Positions 16,963 through 26,876 are shown, counted from the first letter of the stretch. The stretch is DNA of 38,345 bases from Muribaculaceae bacterium (GCA_910573745.1 CAJSYI010000026.1:1-38345), one strand, 5' to 3'. Numbers and translations are program-made. The notes: generated by a model from the letters alone, not told the origin.

Positions 16963-18009
16963 ATGAAACTGTACAAGACTTCTATGAACCTGAAGAAAAA
17001 TCACATACTGCGCGGCCTTTGGGCGGCTTTGGCTCTCATTCCGGCAGCCGGAATCACCTCTTCATGCGGAATGATCAATGAAGACCTTCCTGAATGTAAC
17101 CAAGGGGCCCGCCTGAGATTCATCTACGACTACAATATGGAATACGCCAACGCGTTCCCCTCGCAGGTGGACTGCCTCACGCTGCTCGTCTACGACAACG
17201 AGGGGAATTTCGTGGCATCGCGCACAGCATCGGCCCCGGAGATAAGCGCGGAGGACTACCGCATGACCATCGATCTCCCGGCAGGTGAATACACATTCGT
17301 GGCCTACGGCGGAATGGACTGCCAGGAAAGCTCGTTCCATTTCACCGATGCGTCCACCAAGGCCGACATACCCTCAAAGCTCGAAAATCTCGAAGTGCAG
17401 ATGAACGCCTCGTCCATCACCGCACCCGAAGGCAAGCCGCTCCACAAGCTGTTCTACGGCCGGCTGAACCTCGCCATCGAAGAGGACGCGCTCAACTATA
17501 CCGACGCCACGGTCGAAATGATGCGCGACACCAACGAAGTGCGCATAATCCTCCAGCAGGTGAACGGCGAGCCGGTGGAAGACAAGGATTTCGTCTATAC
17601 CATCGAGGCCGACAACACGCTCTTCAATTACAAAAACGACCTGGTTCCCGCAGGCAGCACGACATTCTATCCTTACGACCGCGGGGAGATAAACGTAGGC
17701 CTCAACCAGCAGGGCGATGAAAGCACCGTGGCATTCGCCCAGTTCGGACTGTCGCGGTTCATCGAGAATGACAAGACCACGCTCACCATCAAGACCGCAA
17801 AGGAAGGCCGGACGGTGATGAGCATACCGCTCACTCGCTATCTGCTCGCTTTCCGCAACCAATACCAGGAACAGATGCGCCCGCAGGAATATCTCGATCG
17901 AGAAAACACATGGAACATGATCTTCTTCCTCGATTCAGACAACCGTTGGGTGCAGGTGAGCATAATCATAAACGACTACGTAGTAAGAATCAACGACATA
18001 GAGTTCTAA
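16963..18009 (+). CDS. FimB/Mfa2-family pilus anchor lipoprotein (DUF1812)
   Basis: A 348-residue lipoprotein with the hallmark beginning of the FimB/Mfa2 family: lipobox ITSSC followed by INEDLPEC and RLRFIYDYNMEYANAFPSQV, then DCLTLLVYD. Family members hold the pilus base in the outer membrane and control pilus length. Two starts are possible: 16963 and 16984 (MNLKKNHILRG); the shorter one gives a compact lipoprotein signal. The first start lies in a local repeat (AAACTGTACAAAAC at 16946, AAACTGTACAAGAC at 16967). The C-terminus VVRINDIEF nearly repeats that of the major pilin. The next gene begins 17 nt downstream. Confidence 0.9.
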   Translation: MKLYKTSMNLKKNHILRGLWAALALIPAAGITSSCGMINEDLPECNQGARLRFIYDYNMEYANAFPSQVDCLTLLVYDNEGNFVASRTASAPEISAEDYRMTIDLPAGEYTFVAYGGMDCQESSFHFTDASTKADIPSKLENLEVQMNASSITAPEGKPLHKLFYGRLNLAIEEDALNYTDATVEMMRDTNEVRIILQQVNGEPVEDKDFVYTIEADNTLFNYKNDLVPAGSTTFYPYDRGEINVGLNQQGDESTVAFAQFGLSRFIENDKTTLTIKTAKEGRTVMSIPLTRYLLAFRNQYQEQMRPQEYLDRENTWNMIFFLDSDNRWVQVSIIINDYVVRINDIEF

Positions 18010-18026
18010 TCCTGACAAGACACAAT

Positions 18027-19178
18027 ATGAACCCCAAGCAACTGATATATGGAGCGGTCTTGACCATCGGAGGCCTGCTGGCTGGCAGCTGCGCCCACCA
18101 CGACCCAGACGCGCCGGATCCTGCATTGCCGGAAGGCTCCGTCTATCTGACGCTGCAAGTGCGTGCGCTCGACGACACGCCGCCCTCCTGCCCTGATGCC
18201 GCGCAAGCCCCGGCATTCGAGGAAAACGACACCACAGGCTTTGAGAACCCGGCCACTGACTATGAGAAGATGCACACGCTACGCGTTATCATAGTGCGCC
18301 CGGACGGTGAAGTGGAGTACAACCGCTTTCTGAGAATCACCGGCGCCGGCCTGCCCCAGGAACCTGACGACATGACCTTCATCGTCAAGGCCGGCGAGTC
18401 AAAGAAAGTCTACCTCTTCGCCAACGAGGCCGCAGTCCCGTATGATTTCAGCCAGATCCGGCCTGAGACGCGTTTCCCCACAGCCGAAGTGGAAGACATA
18501 AAGCTCACCACAGACGAAAAAGGGCGGTTGATAGACAATTCCGGCACGGAAAAGACCTACGTGCCGATGAGCGAAACCTTCGACATAACCATAAAGACCC
18601 CGGAGACGAATGCCGACTTCCACCAAAGAGCTGACATGTTCGTTACCCGTGCCGCCGTGAAATTCTCTTTCGAGGTGAAAGGCGTGCCTGATCTCGGCTT
18701 TTCGCCGCTCTACGTGAATTCAGTCAGCGTGTCGGGAATGTCGGACAAGGAATATCTGCTTCCGCGCAACACCGTCTACAAGCCGACGAAATACGAACCG
18801 AGCGACCATACGCTCAACGGACGTTTCATCACCGACTATGAAGTCCCGGCCGACACGTCATTGAACGTGTACACGTTCAGCACGCCAGGAGCCGCCACGC
18901 TCCCCCTTAAAGCCGGACAGACAGCAGCTTACACGCCCTATGTCTATCTGCCTGAATCGGCCGACACTTCGGCATATGCCGTCTCCGTAGATTTCAGAGG
19001 GGGAGATTCATCCCACCCGGAATTCACCGGCGTGGCCAAGCTTCCCAACCTCCCCTCGCTTCCGAGAAACACCCACGTAAAGGTGGTGATAACCGTAACG
19101 AAACCGCAATCCGTCGATATGCAGGTTACCGTACTGCCATACCTTTCCGTAAAACTTGATCCTGTATTCGGACTGTAA
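18027..19178 (+). CDS. minor pilin / accessory fimbrial lipoprotein
   Basis: A 383-residue lipoprotein: MNPKQLIYGAVLTIGGLLAGSC gives a lipobox, followed by a Pro/Asp-rich linker. The body has the two-domain fimbrillin look (LRVIIVRPDGEVEYNRFL near the N-terminus, RAAVKFSFEV in the middle). In Porphyromonas mfa operons, proteins in this place (Mfa3/Mfa4) are adaptor or accessory pilins near the tip. The frame is open upstream to 17910 inside the anchor gene, but the ATG at 18027, 17 nt after the anchor stop, gives the proper signal. It ends 7 nt before the tip gene. Confidence 0.82.
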   Translation: MNPKQLIYGAVLTIGGLLAGSCAHHDPDAPDPALPEGSVYLTLQVRALDDTPPSCPDAAQAPAFEENDTTGFENPATDYEKMHTLRVIIVRPDGEVEYNRFLRITGAGLPQEPDDMTFIVKAGESKKVYLFANEAAVPYDFSQIRPETRFPTAEVEDIKLTTDEKGRLIDNSGTEKTYVPMSETFDITIKTPETNADFHQRADMFVTRAAVKFSFEVKGVPDLGFSPLYVNSVSVSGMSDKEYLLPRNTVYKPTKYEPSDHTLNGRFITDYEVPADTSLNVYTFSTPGAATLPLKAGQTAAYTPYVYLPESADTSAYAVSVDFRGGDSSHPEFTGVAKLPNLPSLPRNTHVKVVITVTKPQSVDMQVTVLPYLSVKLDPVFGL

Positions 19179-19185
19179 ATAATTC

Positions 19186-22100
19186 ATGACTTCTATGAAA
19201 ACAAGATTGATGATAATATCCGCGCTTATAGCCATCGCCACCGGACTAACCGGATGCGTGGACGAGCTTCTCAACCCCGACAACGAATTCGGCGACGGCG
19301 AGGCCGTAATCAGCGCAGAGGCCGTATTCCAGAATTTCACGTCAACCGGGCTGGGAACTCGTACGCCCGGCAATACGCTCGGCAACATCGACAAGCTCGA
19401 CGTCTTCATCTTCAGGCCCAACGGCGAACTGATAGGGCATTATCCCATCCCGAAAGGCAACTGGACATCGACAGAAGAGAACACAGGCCGTCCTGACGAC
19501 AAGGTGACGACCGAAGACCCGACGATGCGCGTCAAGTTCACGCTTCCCGCGCCGCTGCATTACGGCAGATACAAAATGTATGCCGTGGCCAACGTGGAGG
19601 CGGACAAGCTCCAGGGCGTGGAGACCATCGACGACCTCCTCGGCATCCAGCTCACGTGGAACCCCGACGACATATTGGCCAACAACCAGATGCTCGGCTT
19701 CTTCAGTTCAGACGACCGCAACGAAAGCGTGAACTACGACAGCTTCGCAGCACCGACAATCGCGGTGAAAGCGCCCAACACCACGCTTTATGCATGGGTA
19801 CGCCGTGCCGCCTCCAAGGTTACCGTGGCATACGACGGCCGCGACCTGCTCGACAACGTATACATCTACCTCAAGAGCGTAACTGTCCACAACGTCAATA
19901 AGACAGCATATCTCGGCAAAGAATCGAAAGCGAACTCATCTGCCGACGTCTATGGATCAGGCGAGACAGAATACTACTACGACCGCGCACAATATCCCGC
20001 CGGCCCGCCTCAATCCGCCTTCGGCCCGGGATGGAAAACAACTGTAACCAAAGGAGGATTTCTCCACGGAAGCGACCATTCTGACAAAAGCAACGCACTT
20101 TTCTTCTTCGAGAACATGCAGGGCGATGGCGAATCAAAATTGCAGGATGCCGACCACAACGGCGAAATAGACAGTCCCGGCAGCAATGACCCCAACGATC
20201 CCGACTGGCGCGACAAAAAGCCAAACGGAACATACATAGAAGTCGATGCCTGGTATGTGAGCAACATCCCCGGACATATGGGCAACGGCCCGATCAAATA
20301 CAGGTTCATGCTCGGACAGGACGAAAAAACGAATTACGACGCGATGCGCAACTGCCACTATAAGGTTACGCTCCACTTCAACAAATATGCCAACGACGTG
20401 GACTGGCACATCGACTACGACAAGCCCACGCCGTCAATCGACGCGCCGAACCCCTGCTACATCTCCTATCTTTATGACAAGGATATGGAGATGCCTGTGC
20501 AGATAAACGGCGAGCTGCACAAAGACTCACTCGTTACTGCAAGAATCCTAACCAACGACTGGTATCCTTATGACGCTCCATCAAATATGTATTACACGCC
20601 AGAAGCGAAAAACAACACTCCTTGGAACGGTTTTCTCTCGCTGAAAAATACAGAAGGACGTGTGAATGTAGGCAAACCAGGCGACGGCTATGCATATAAC
20701 ATCAACAAGAAATTCTATGAGGATAACGAACGCGGAATCAGACAATACAACACAACAATAAGCGACGCCCCTCAAGGAACACCTTCCGAAGGACAGTATA
20801 GGGTCATAAAGAACGAGGACGGACGAATAGGCATCACCATAATCATGCCTCTTTACACACGAGCCAAGAACCTTTATGCGGACACCGGATATACCGGCAA
20901 CAATCCATATCCGGCATACCAACGCAAAGCCACGGTAGAGATAAAAGCCATATTATACGACCCTAACAAGCATGATTACAGGCCGTTTTACGATACAATA
21001 ACAGTATATCAGGTGCGACGCATAGTAAATCCGAAAGGCGTATGGCGCGATTGGAACGAAACAGGGAAATTCTATGTCCAGCTCACACACCTGCTTCAGT
21101 CCGTAGGCACAGACATTCAGAATTCGGCCGACCAGTTCGTAACGTTCGTTTCACAAGGACCTTGGTCGGCGGAAGTCGTAGGTTCAAATACAGGCTGGGT
21201 AAGACTTACAAAAGGAGCCAAATCCCGAGAGGTCGGGGGTAAAATCTACGGGGACACCGGTTCTGAAATTGAATTCTATTATGAGCCAACGGATAAGCTT
21301 TCGTCAGCTGACGCAGAACCACGCTGCGCGATGATAAGGATCCGTTATCACAATTTTTCTTGCGAACATACCATTTTCGTGCGTCAGGGATATGCTCCTT
21401 TGGCAGTTGCCAGCGGTCAAAAGAGATGGTACAGCTACAATATGCGCACACAGACAGAAAGAACCCAAAGCCCTCTTGAAGAAGGTTCGATGTTCAAATG
21501 GAGAAGCTGGAATATTCCTATAAACGCCACCAACAACAAACGCGGCGGGGTCTACGGATTCAATCAGAACCTGTGGTCAAGCCCTCTTTGGATCTATCCG
21601 ACAAACCAAGACGACAAGGGGGCCAAGGCCAAGTGGAGGGAAATAGGCAGAGACGCCGCCCAAGGCGGTACGTGGGACAATGCAACCATTGACGGCAAAA
21701 GCGTTCAAATCGCTACTGTCGATGATTATCTTGCTCTTCGCAATAACGAAAATGTTTTTTACGGCTATGGTGTCCTTTATGGAGGCACATCGGACAGAGT
21801 GCAGATGGCAGTCAAAGACGCTTACGGCTATTATTACGATGATCCGGAAACGAAAACCGGGAAAGGGACAAACGGCAAAGGCATGCGTGGAGTGTTCGTC
21901 TACAACAAAACGACCGGCGACCAAATATTCTTCCCTATCAGCGCATCCGGTTACGGAAGACGCAGAGGAAAAGCCATTAAAGGAGAAAACACAAGTGTCG
22001 GAAAGCTACGCTATGCCAACAGGTTCGAACTCTACAATAGCCCGGCAGATGAGATTAAATGCCGTCCTCTCTTCTACAGGCTTTATTTGAGTCCCGGTGC

Positions 22101-22371
22101 CATCTATTGGGTCAATGAAAAAGGAGATGTTGATGGCACTGCAACATATTCATGGGATATGAACTATGACTCATTCAACTTCAACGGATTCACGACCAAC
22201 TCATACGATGGCGGAGCTGTCGGTGTACCCGATGGTCAATCTGTGGGCGGCAGCGACGCATGCTACGTAAGATGCGTTACCGATACAAAAACCGCTTCGC
22301 CTGTGCGGAAGAAGACTAAGGCAGCGAAACGTAAGAATCCGGCGAAGCTACAGCGTAAATTCCGGAAATAG
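19186..22371 (+). CDS. large pilus tip protein (DUF4906-like with FISUMP-type end)
   Basis: The largest protein of the operon, 1061 residues. MTSMKTRLM...LTGC is a lipoprotein signal (an alternative ATG lies at 19195). The first ~400 residues resemble fimbrillins (LDVFIFRPNGELIGHYP, then WVRRAASKVTVAYDGRDL). A BACON-like Ig segment follows around 640-730 (PWSAEVVGSNTGWV ... IFVRQGY). The C-terminal ~250 residues read like a FISUMP/C-type-lectin-like module (YRLYLSPGAIYW ... GSDACYVRCV). Proteins with this layout and position are predicted tip adhesins. The last 30 residues are an unusual Lys/Arg-rich tail. The ligand is unknown. It ends 25 nt from the convergent phospholipase gene. Confidence 0.8.
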   Translation: MTSMKTRLMIISALIAIATGLTGCVDELLNPDNEFGDGEAVISAEAVFQNFTSTGLGTRTPGNTLGNIDKLDVFIFRPNGELIGHYPIPKGNWTSTEENTGRPDDKVTTEDPTMRVKFTLPAPLHYGRYKMYAVANVEADKLQGVETIDDLLGIQLTWNPDDILANNQMLGFFSSDDRNESVNYDSFAAPTIAVKAPNTTLYAWVRRAASKVTVAYDGRDLLDNVYIYLKSVTVHNVNKTAYLGKESKANSSADVYGSGETEYYYDRAQYPAGPPQSAFGPGWKTTVTKGGFLHGSDHSDKSNALFFFENMQGDGESKLQDADHNGEIDSPGSNDPNDPDWRDKKPNGTYIEVDAWYVSNIPGHMGNGPIKYRFMLGQDEKTNYDAMRNCHYKVTLHFNKYANDVDWHIDYDKPTPSIDAPNPCYISYLYDKDMEMPVQINGELHKDSLVTARILTNDWYPYDAPSNMYYTPEAKNNTPWNGFLSLKNTEGRVNVGKPGDGYAYNINKKFYEDNERGIRQYNTTISDAPQGTPSEGQYRVIKNEDGRIGITIIMPLYTRAKNLYADTGYTGNNPYPAYQRKATVEIKAILYDPNKHDYRPFYDTITVYQVRRIVNPKGVWRDWNETGKFYVQLTHLLQSVGTDIQNSADQFVTFVSQGPWSAEVVGSNTGWVRLTKGAKSREVGGKIYGDTGSEIEFYYEPTDKLSSADAEPRCAMIRIRYHNFSCEHTIFVRQGYAPLAVASGQKRWYSYNMRTQTERTQSPLEEGSMFKWRSWNIPINATNNKRGGVYGFNQNLWSSPLWIYPTNQDDKGAKAKWREIGRDAAQGGTWDNATIDGKSVQIATVDDYLALRNNENVFYGYGVLYGGTSDRVQMAVKDAYGYYYDDPETKTGKGTNGKGMRGVFVYNKTTGDQIFFPISASGYGRRRGKAIKGENTSVGKLRYANRFELYNSPADEIKCRPLFYRLYLSPGAIYWVNEKGDVDGTATYSWDMNYDSFNFNGFTTNSYDGGAVGVPDGQSVGGSDACYVRCVTDTKTASPVRKKTKAAKRKNPAKLQRKFRK

Positions 22372-22396
22372 CGGCCGGAGGCTTGATACGCAGGCA

Positions 22397-24715
22397 TCAG
22401 CGGTCAAAGCGGGGTGCCTGCAGGTAGACTCCGAAATTAATGCCGAAGTTCCAGTTGCGGGCAGGAGACGAAAGATAGTTGCAATATACGGACAGTGAGG
22501 CGAACGGGAAGTTGTATACTGCCGCCACTTCGCCTATGAATTCGGCTGAACGGAACCAGCCATCGTACCCCAGTCTGCCGTCGGCAAGCCTGACTGCGTT
22601 CCGAACCGGTGCAAACACATAGAAGTCGCCGCGCAACTGCATATTGCGGAAAGGCTTCCATATCGGCATGACTCCGGCTGCAAGATAATTGTCGGAACGG
22701 AAACCGGGATTGAAATAATTGCGCGTGGATGGCGTGGGAGCGAATGCGGGCGCGCTTATCAAAGCCGCCGTGTAGTTCTGGCGGCGATGTTCTAAAGTCG
22801 CCATCCCGCTGGCCGCAACCCCGACAGTGAAGCGTCGGTGAAGAGGGAAAAACCGCTTCCATTCCAATTGCAGACGCGCTTTGGGACAGTCCTCATAACC
22901 GATGCGCGAGGCATCCCCGCCTGCCGGGACGTGTTTCGCATGCTCGAGAAGTCCTACCGCTTTCGCATCCCACAACGAGCCTGATGAAGGATAAGTGGCA
23001 TCATCAAGCGTATTAAGCTCATAACCTACCCTAAACGCCCCGACCCTGTACTGGCTCTTGGCGCGCTGCGCATCAGCAAAATCCGTGATTCCATCAGGAT
23101 AATACTTGTCCCAAAGGTAAGCATACCCGACATCGGCGTAAAGCCTTGCGGTGCGTCCGAGAGAACGTGCATACTGCATACGCACGTAAGCCTGATAGTC
23201 GGATATGAACGACGGTGTCTTGTTCTGATAGAAAAGGAGTTCGGTGGAATAGAACTTCTGGCGGCTGACCACCGCTGTAAGCTTAAGCCACGAAGGCACA
23301 GACGAACGGAGCGAGAACTTCGCACTTAGCATTCCGGCAAAATACGTCTGACCAAGCCAGACATTCAGATTGGCGTCAAATGAATTGAAACGCAATGTGT
23401 TGTAGCCGAAGTTGAGGAAAAGGAAACTGTTGGTGGAAGAGGAAATCCAACCGCCCAACCCCACATTCCAGCTGTCCTTAACCGTGGCCTTAAGCATAAG
23501 CCGGGCAGAATCTCCGTCAAAGACGGCATTAGGCACCAAGTCCGAGAGCTTTCCTCCCGCAACAGCCTGGTAATACGCATCCTGAGCCTGCTGCATACCG
23601 AAAGGACGGTTGCGCCCCCGGTCGAAAAGGAACTTTATGTAGCGCGACTGTGAAGGCGAGGCTCCTGAGACCTCTACCGAGTCGAATTCCACCACAGGCG
23701 TATCCGCAGCAAAAACCTCCCTGCGCGCATTCACTTCTCCGGGCTTCCTCCGGGCCGAAACGCGGCTCTTGATGGAGTCCACCATAGAAAGCCCGGTCTT
23801 ATAGCCGATGGAATATATCTCCTGAGCCTTTCCGAAGTCGAGGACTCCGAAATCAAGCACCGGAACCTGAATCTTCACGCCTTCATCAGCCGGAAGGGAA
23901 TAATCGTTGTTCTGAATTATCATATCTTCAAGCTGACTGTATATGTCGCCCGCTTCGGGTTTCGAGTCGGGCGAAGAAACCGAAACGCCGATGATGAAAT
24001 CCGGCTTGAAGTCCTTCCTCATTACGTCAACCGGAAAATTGTCGTAGATTCCGCCATCGTAGACAAGCACGCCGTCAAGCTTTATGGGTTTGAAAACGAG
24101 TGGGAAACTCATGGAGGCACGCACAGCATCTCCGAGCGAACCGGAAGAACACACTATCTTTCGCTTGTGGTAGACATCGGAACATACGCAGCGGAATGGA
24201 ACAAAAAGACGGTTGAAGTCCTCACCGCATTGCTTGGAATATTTGGCATACAAGCGCATGAACTCGATGTTCATAGGAATCGGAGAGATAAGATTGGCAG
24301 GAAGCATCTTGATTGAAAACACCGCCGAATCCCTTAGGCTCAGGTTTATCCCTGCCCACTGCGGAGTCTTCTCCGGCATATCGAAATAATACTTGTCGGC
24401 AGGATTTATCGTCCCTGTGCTCCAGTAGCCGAAATCGGGCGACTCGAAGAAGCGAAGCATGCTGTCGGGAGTCCATCCGCAACTGTAGAGGCTTCCTACA
24501 ATGGCACCCATAGAGGTGCCGGTGATATAGTCAATCGGTATATCATTGTCTTCCAGAGCCTTTATCACACCTACGTGGGCTATGCCCTTGGCTCCGCCTC
24601 CGCTGAGGACAAGTCCCACGGACTCACGCTTATCATACTCACGGGAATCCTGAGTTTCGGCAAATGTGATGGCAACAACAAAGAAACTCAACAAAAGCAA
24701 CAATAATCCACGCAT
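22397..24715 (-). CDS. patatin-like phospholipase with C-terminal outer-membrane barrel
   Basis: A 772-residue protein in three parts. A signal peptide (about 1-19) leads into a patatin domain: oxyanion loop GGGAKGIAH (39-47), nucleophile S68 in GTSMG, and the catalytic D220 of the DGG motif, which form the Ser-Asp dyad. A POTRA-like linker (about 345-430) leads to a BamA/Omp85-type 16-strand barrel to the C-terminus. This is the architecture of type Vd autotransporters such as PlpD, which secrete their lipase through the barrel or keep it at the surface. Known relatives hydrolyse phospholipids. It starts 8 nt after the Sel1 gene stop, so the two are cotranscribed. Confidence 0.9.
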   Translation of the reverse strand: MRGLLLLLLSFFVVAITFAETQDSREYDKRESVGLVLSGGGAKGIAHVGVIKALEDNDIPIDYITGTSMGAIVGSLYSCGWTPDSMLRFFESPDFGYWSTGTINPADKYYFDMPEKTPQWAGINLSLRDSAVFSIKMLPANLISPIPMNIEFMRLYAKYSKQCGEDFNRLFVPFRCVCSDVYHKRKIVCSSGSLGDAVRASMSFPLVFKPIKLDGVLVYDGGIYDNFPVDVMRKDFKPDFIIGVSVSSPDSKPEAGDIYSQLEDMIIQNNDYSLPADEGVKIQVPVLDFGVLDFGKAQEIYSIGYKTGLSMVDSIKSRVSARRKPGEVNARREVFAADTPVVEFDSVEVSGASPSQSRYIKFLFDRGRNRPFGMQQAQDAYYQAVAGGKLSDLVPNAVFDGDSARLMLKATVKDSWNVGLGGWISSSTNSFLFLNFGYNTLRFNSFDANLNVWLGQTYFAGMLSAKFSLRSSVPSWLKLTAVVSRQKFYSTELLFYQNKTPSFISDYQAYVRMQYARSLGRTARLYADVGYAYLWDKYYPDGITDFADAQRAKSQYRVGAFRVGYELNTLDDATYPSSGSLWDAKAVGLLEHAKHVPAGGDASRIGYEDCPKARLQLEWKRFFPLHRRFTVGVAASGMATLEHRRQNYTAALISAPAFAPTPSTRNYFNPGFRSDNYLAAGVMPIWKPFRNMQLRGDFYVFAPVRNAVRLADGRLGYDGWFRSAEFIGEVAAVYNFPFASLSVYCNYLSSPARNWNFGINFGVYLQAPRFDR

Positions 24716-24723
24716 AACTATTT

Positions 24724-25377
24724 CTATTTCCGTTTCCGAGTTTTCCTGACAGGTTTCGGATTCTTTATATTGTCAATCTGAACGGATGCATCCTTATAGC
24801 CCTGTCCTGCCGCCTTCGCGAACCATTCCAAAGCTTTCTCCTTGTCTTTGGCAACCCCGCGTCCGTCGCGCAGCATACAGGCATAGCCGTATTGGCCTTC
24901 TGCGCTTCCGCGGGACCCTGCACGCCAAAAATATTCGGCGGCAATCCTGTCGTCCTGCTGCACGCCTTTGCCATCAAGGAACTGACGGGCAATCTCCACC
25001 ATAGCCTTCACATTCCCGTTTCGCGCGGCTTTGCGAAACCAATATGCCGCCTCGGAATCGTCCTTAGGGAAACCGATTCCGTCGCGATACAAAGTGCCTA
25101 TGTCGAAATCCGCCTCCACGTTTCCGGCTCGCGCGGCTTTGCCATACCAGATTATGGCCTGTTCAAGGTCTTTTCCTACCCCTACACCGGTCTGGTAGCA
25201 TACCGCGACACGACGCATAGCCTCGCCGTCGCCCATAAGCGCGGCATTGTGGCAATCAGAGAAATCCTGCGCCCTTATCACCACATTCTGCGGAACGGCA
25301 TAGGCCAAGGAATCGGCCTGCCCAAAAACGCAGAAGGCGACCGGAACGACTGCAAGTGTAAACAATAGTCTTTTCAT
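24724..25377 (-). CDS. exported Sel1-repeat protein
   Basis: A 217-residue protein with a signal peptide (about 1-19, ending VFGQA). It has four Sel1-like repeats of about 36 residues from residue 45 to 195, recognisable by A..WY.KAA..GN...A and L..DG.G motifs (AIIWYGKAARAGNVEA; AAYWFRKAARNGNVKA; ALEWFAKAAGQGYKDA). It ends in a basic tail (KPVRKTRKRK). Sel1 repeats are protein-interaction scaffolds. It is the first gene of a pair with the patatin-barrel phospholipase, so it may assist or regulate that protein in the periplasm. No clear promoter box is visible upstream. Confidence 0.88.
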   Translation of the reverse strand: MKRLLFTLAVVPVAFCVFGQADSLAYAVPQNVVIRAQDFSDCHNAALMGDGEAMRRVAVCYQTGVGVGKDLEQAIIWYGKAARAGNVEADFDIGTLYRDGIGFPKDDSEAAYWFRKAARNGNVKAMVEIARQFLDGKGVQQDDRIAAEYFWRAGSRGSAEGQYGYACMLRDGRGVAKDKEKALEWFAKAAGQGYKDASVQIDNIKNPKPVRKTRKRK

Positions 25378-25448
25378 ACACTTACAACAATGGCACAGGC
25401 AATGCGGTTTTCAGAAACCACACACTGACAAGGTCTCATTCTGAAGCG

Positions 25449-25465
25449 ACCTTAAGTATTAAGGT
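25449..25465 (-). terminator. small hairpin after the sugar transferase gene
   Basis: ACCTTAA and TTAAGGT form a 7-bp stem around GTA, 11 nt past the stop of the minus-strand glycosyltransferase gene. No T-tract; a weak terminator at best. Confidence 0.35.
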
Positions 25466-25476
25466 TCACCGGTGCA

Positions 25477-26874
25477 TCAATAAGCGTTTTTCTCGCCTCT
25501 GATGCTGTTGAAAACAGTAAGGAAAATAATCTTCAGATCAAGGAAAACATTCCAGTTACGGATATACCACACGTCATGCTCCACGCGCTTTTCCATCTGC
25601 CACAATTGCTTAGTGGCACCACGATAACCGTTCACCTGCGCCCAACCCGTAATGCCCGGCTTGACAGCATGCCGCACCATATACCTGTCTATCAAAGCAC
25701 TGTATTCTTCCGTATGGCTGATCATATGTGGACGCGGACCCACAACAGACATATCTCCAATCAACACATTGAAGAACTGCGGAAGTTCGTCGAGCGACGA
25801 GCGACGAAGAAAATCGCCAAACTTGGTCTTTCTGGGATCGTCTGCCGTAGCCTGAAGAGTGTTGGCCTGCGAATTCACCCTCATTGTCCGGAACTTGAAG
25901 CAGACAAACTCGTGTCCATATATTCCTGTTCGCTTCTGCCGGAAAAACACAGGGCCGGGAGAGGTCAGTTTGATGACGACCGCTATCGGGATGAATACAA
26001 TCGGACTTAAAATGCAGAAAGGCACGGCAACACACAAATCAAGCAACCGCTTGACAATCCGATTCGGAAGTGAATGCAGCGGCGAAAGCGTATGCGTCAT
26101 AGCAGGCAAGGCTCCTACCGAAGAGATATGGAACTGGCCACGGAGGACACGATGGAACTTAGGAACATACACAAATTCCACACCGGCTTCGTCGGCCACC
26201 ATCATCATACGCCGTATCGTTTCCTCATTCTCCGCGGAAACGGTATAAAAAATCATATCAATCTTATTCAGACGCACGAAATCCGCCACCTCGCAAAGAG
26301 GAGCCGTGAACTCGCCCTGAATGTTGCCAAGCACCGACTCGTCATCGTCAAAGACACCCATCATCCTGTAGCCATAACCGGCATCGCTGGCCAGCTCCTG
26401 CGCCACCATCCGTCCGGTAGGCCCGGCTCCGATGATTATGACACGCTTGAAATTCAATCCCATCCGCCGGAATCGCTTCAGCACACGCCGAGAAATGAGC
26501 CACCATACCGACAACAGGAAAAACAGCATAAATCCGAAGACGAACACAACCAATGCCCCTATGTCATAGATGTCAAACACATAAAGCAACGCCAGAAACA
26601 CTCCGACAAAAAGAAGCGAGCTTTGAAGAGCATTTATCACCACCCGATCGGCATAAACGATACGGTGGTTGTGTATCCCGGAAAAGAAAGCCACGGACGG
26701 GACAAAAGCAATGTTCGCGATAAGCCAGACCCATTTCGACACAAACGGCGCGTCCTTGCCCACTAAAAAATAAATGGACAAAAACACGAGATTCAGCACC
26801 GCGTAGTCGCCGAACGAGAGGGCAAAGCGTATGTATCTTCCGAATCTGACCCTTTCTTTCATACTTAGAGACAT
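25477..26874 (-). CDS. undecaprenyl-phosphate hexose-1-phosphate transferase (WcaJ family)
   Basis: Inner-membrane enzyme of about 465 residues that starts an exopolysaccharide or capsule repeat unit by moving a sugar phosphate from a UDP-sugar to undecaprenyl phosphate. Four or five N-terminal membrane segments (to about residue 130) precede a CoA-binding-like Rossmann part (VIIIGAGPTGRMVA), then the bacterial sugar transferase domain: KRLLDLCVAVPF, SPGPVFFRQKRTG, FKFRTMR, SLDELPQFFNVL and GPRPH, and finally the KPGITGWAQVNGYRG end. In-frame starts are ATG 26874, ATG 26862 and TTG 26883; the last falls inside the hairpin, so I prefer an ATG. No other polysaccharide genes are nearby, so the sugar cannot be named. 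Confidence 0.9.
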   Translation of the reverse strand: MSLSMKERVRFGRYIRFALSFGDYAVLNLVFLSIYFLVGKDAPFVSKWVWLIANIAFVPSVAFFSGIHNHRIVYADRVVINALQSSLLFVGVFLALLYVFDIYDIGALVVFVFGFMLFFLLSVWWLISRRVLKRFRRMGLNFKRVIIIGAGPTGRMVAQELASDAGYGYRMMGVFDDDESVLGNIQGEFTAPLCEVADFVRLNKIDMIFYTVSAENEETIRRMMMVADEAGVEFVYVPKFHRVLRGQFHISSVGALPAMTHTLSPLHSLPNRIVKRLLDLCVAVPFCILSPIVFIPIAVVIKLTSPGPVFFRQKRTGIYGHEFVCFKFRTMRVNSQANTLQATADDPRKTKFGDFLRRSSLDELPQFFNVLIGDMSVVGPRPHMISHTEEYSALIDRYMVRHAVKPGITGWAQVNGYRGATKQLWQMEKRVEHDVWYIRNWNVFLDLKIIFLTVFNSIRGEKNAY

Positions 26875-26876
26875 TA

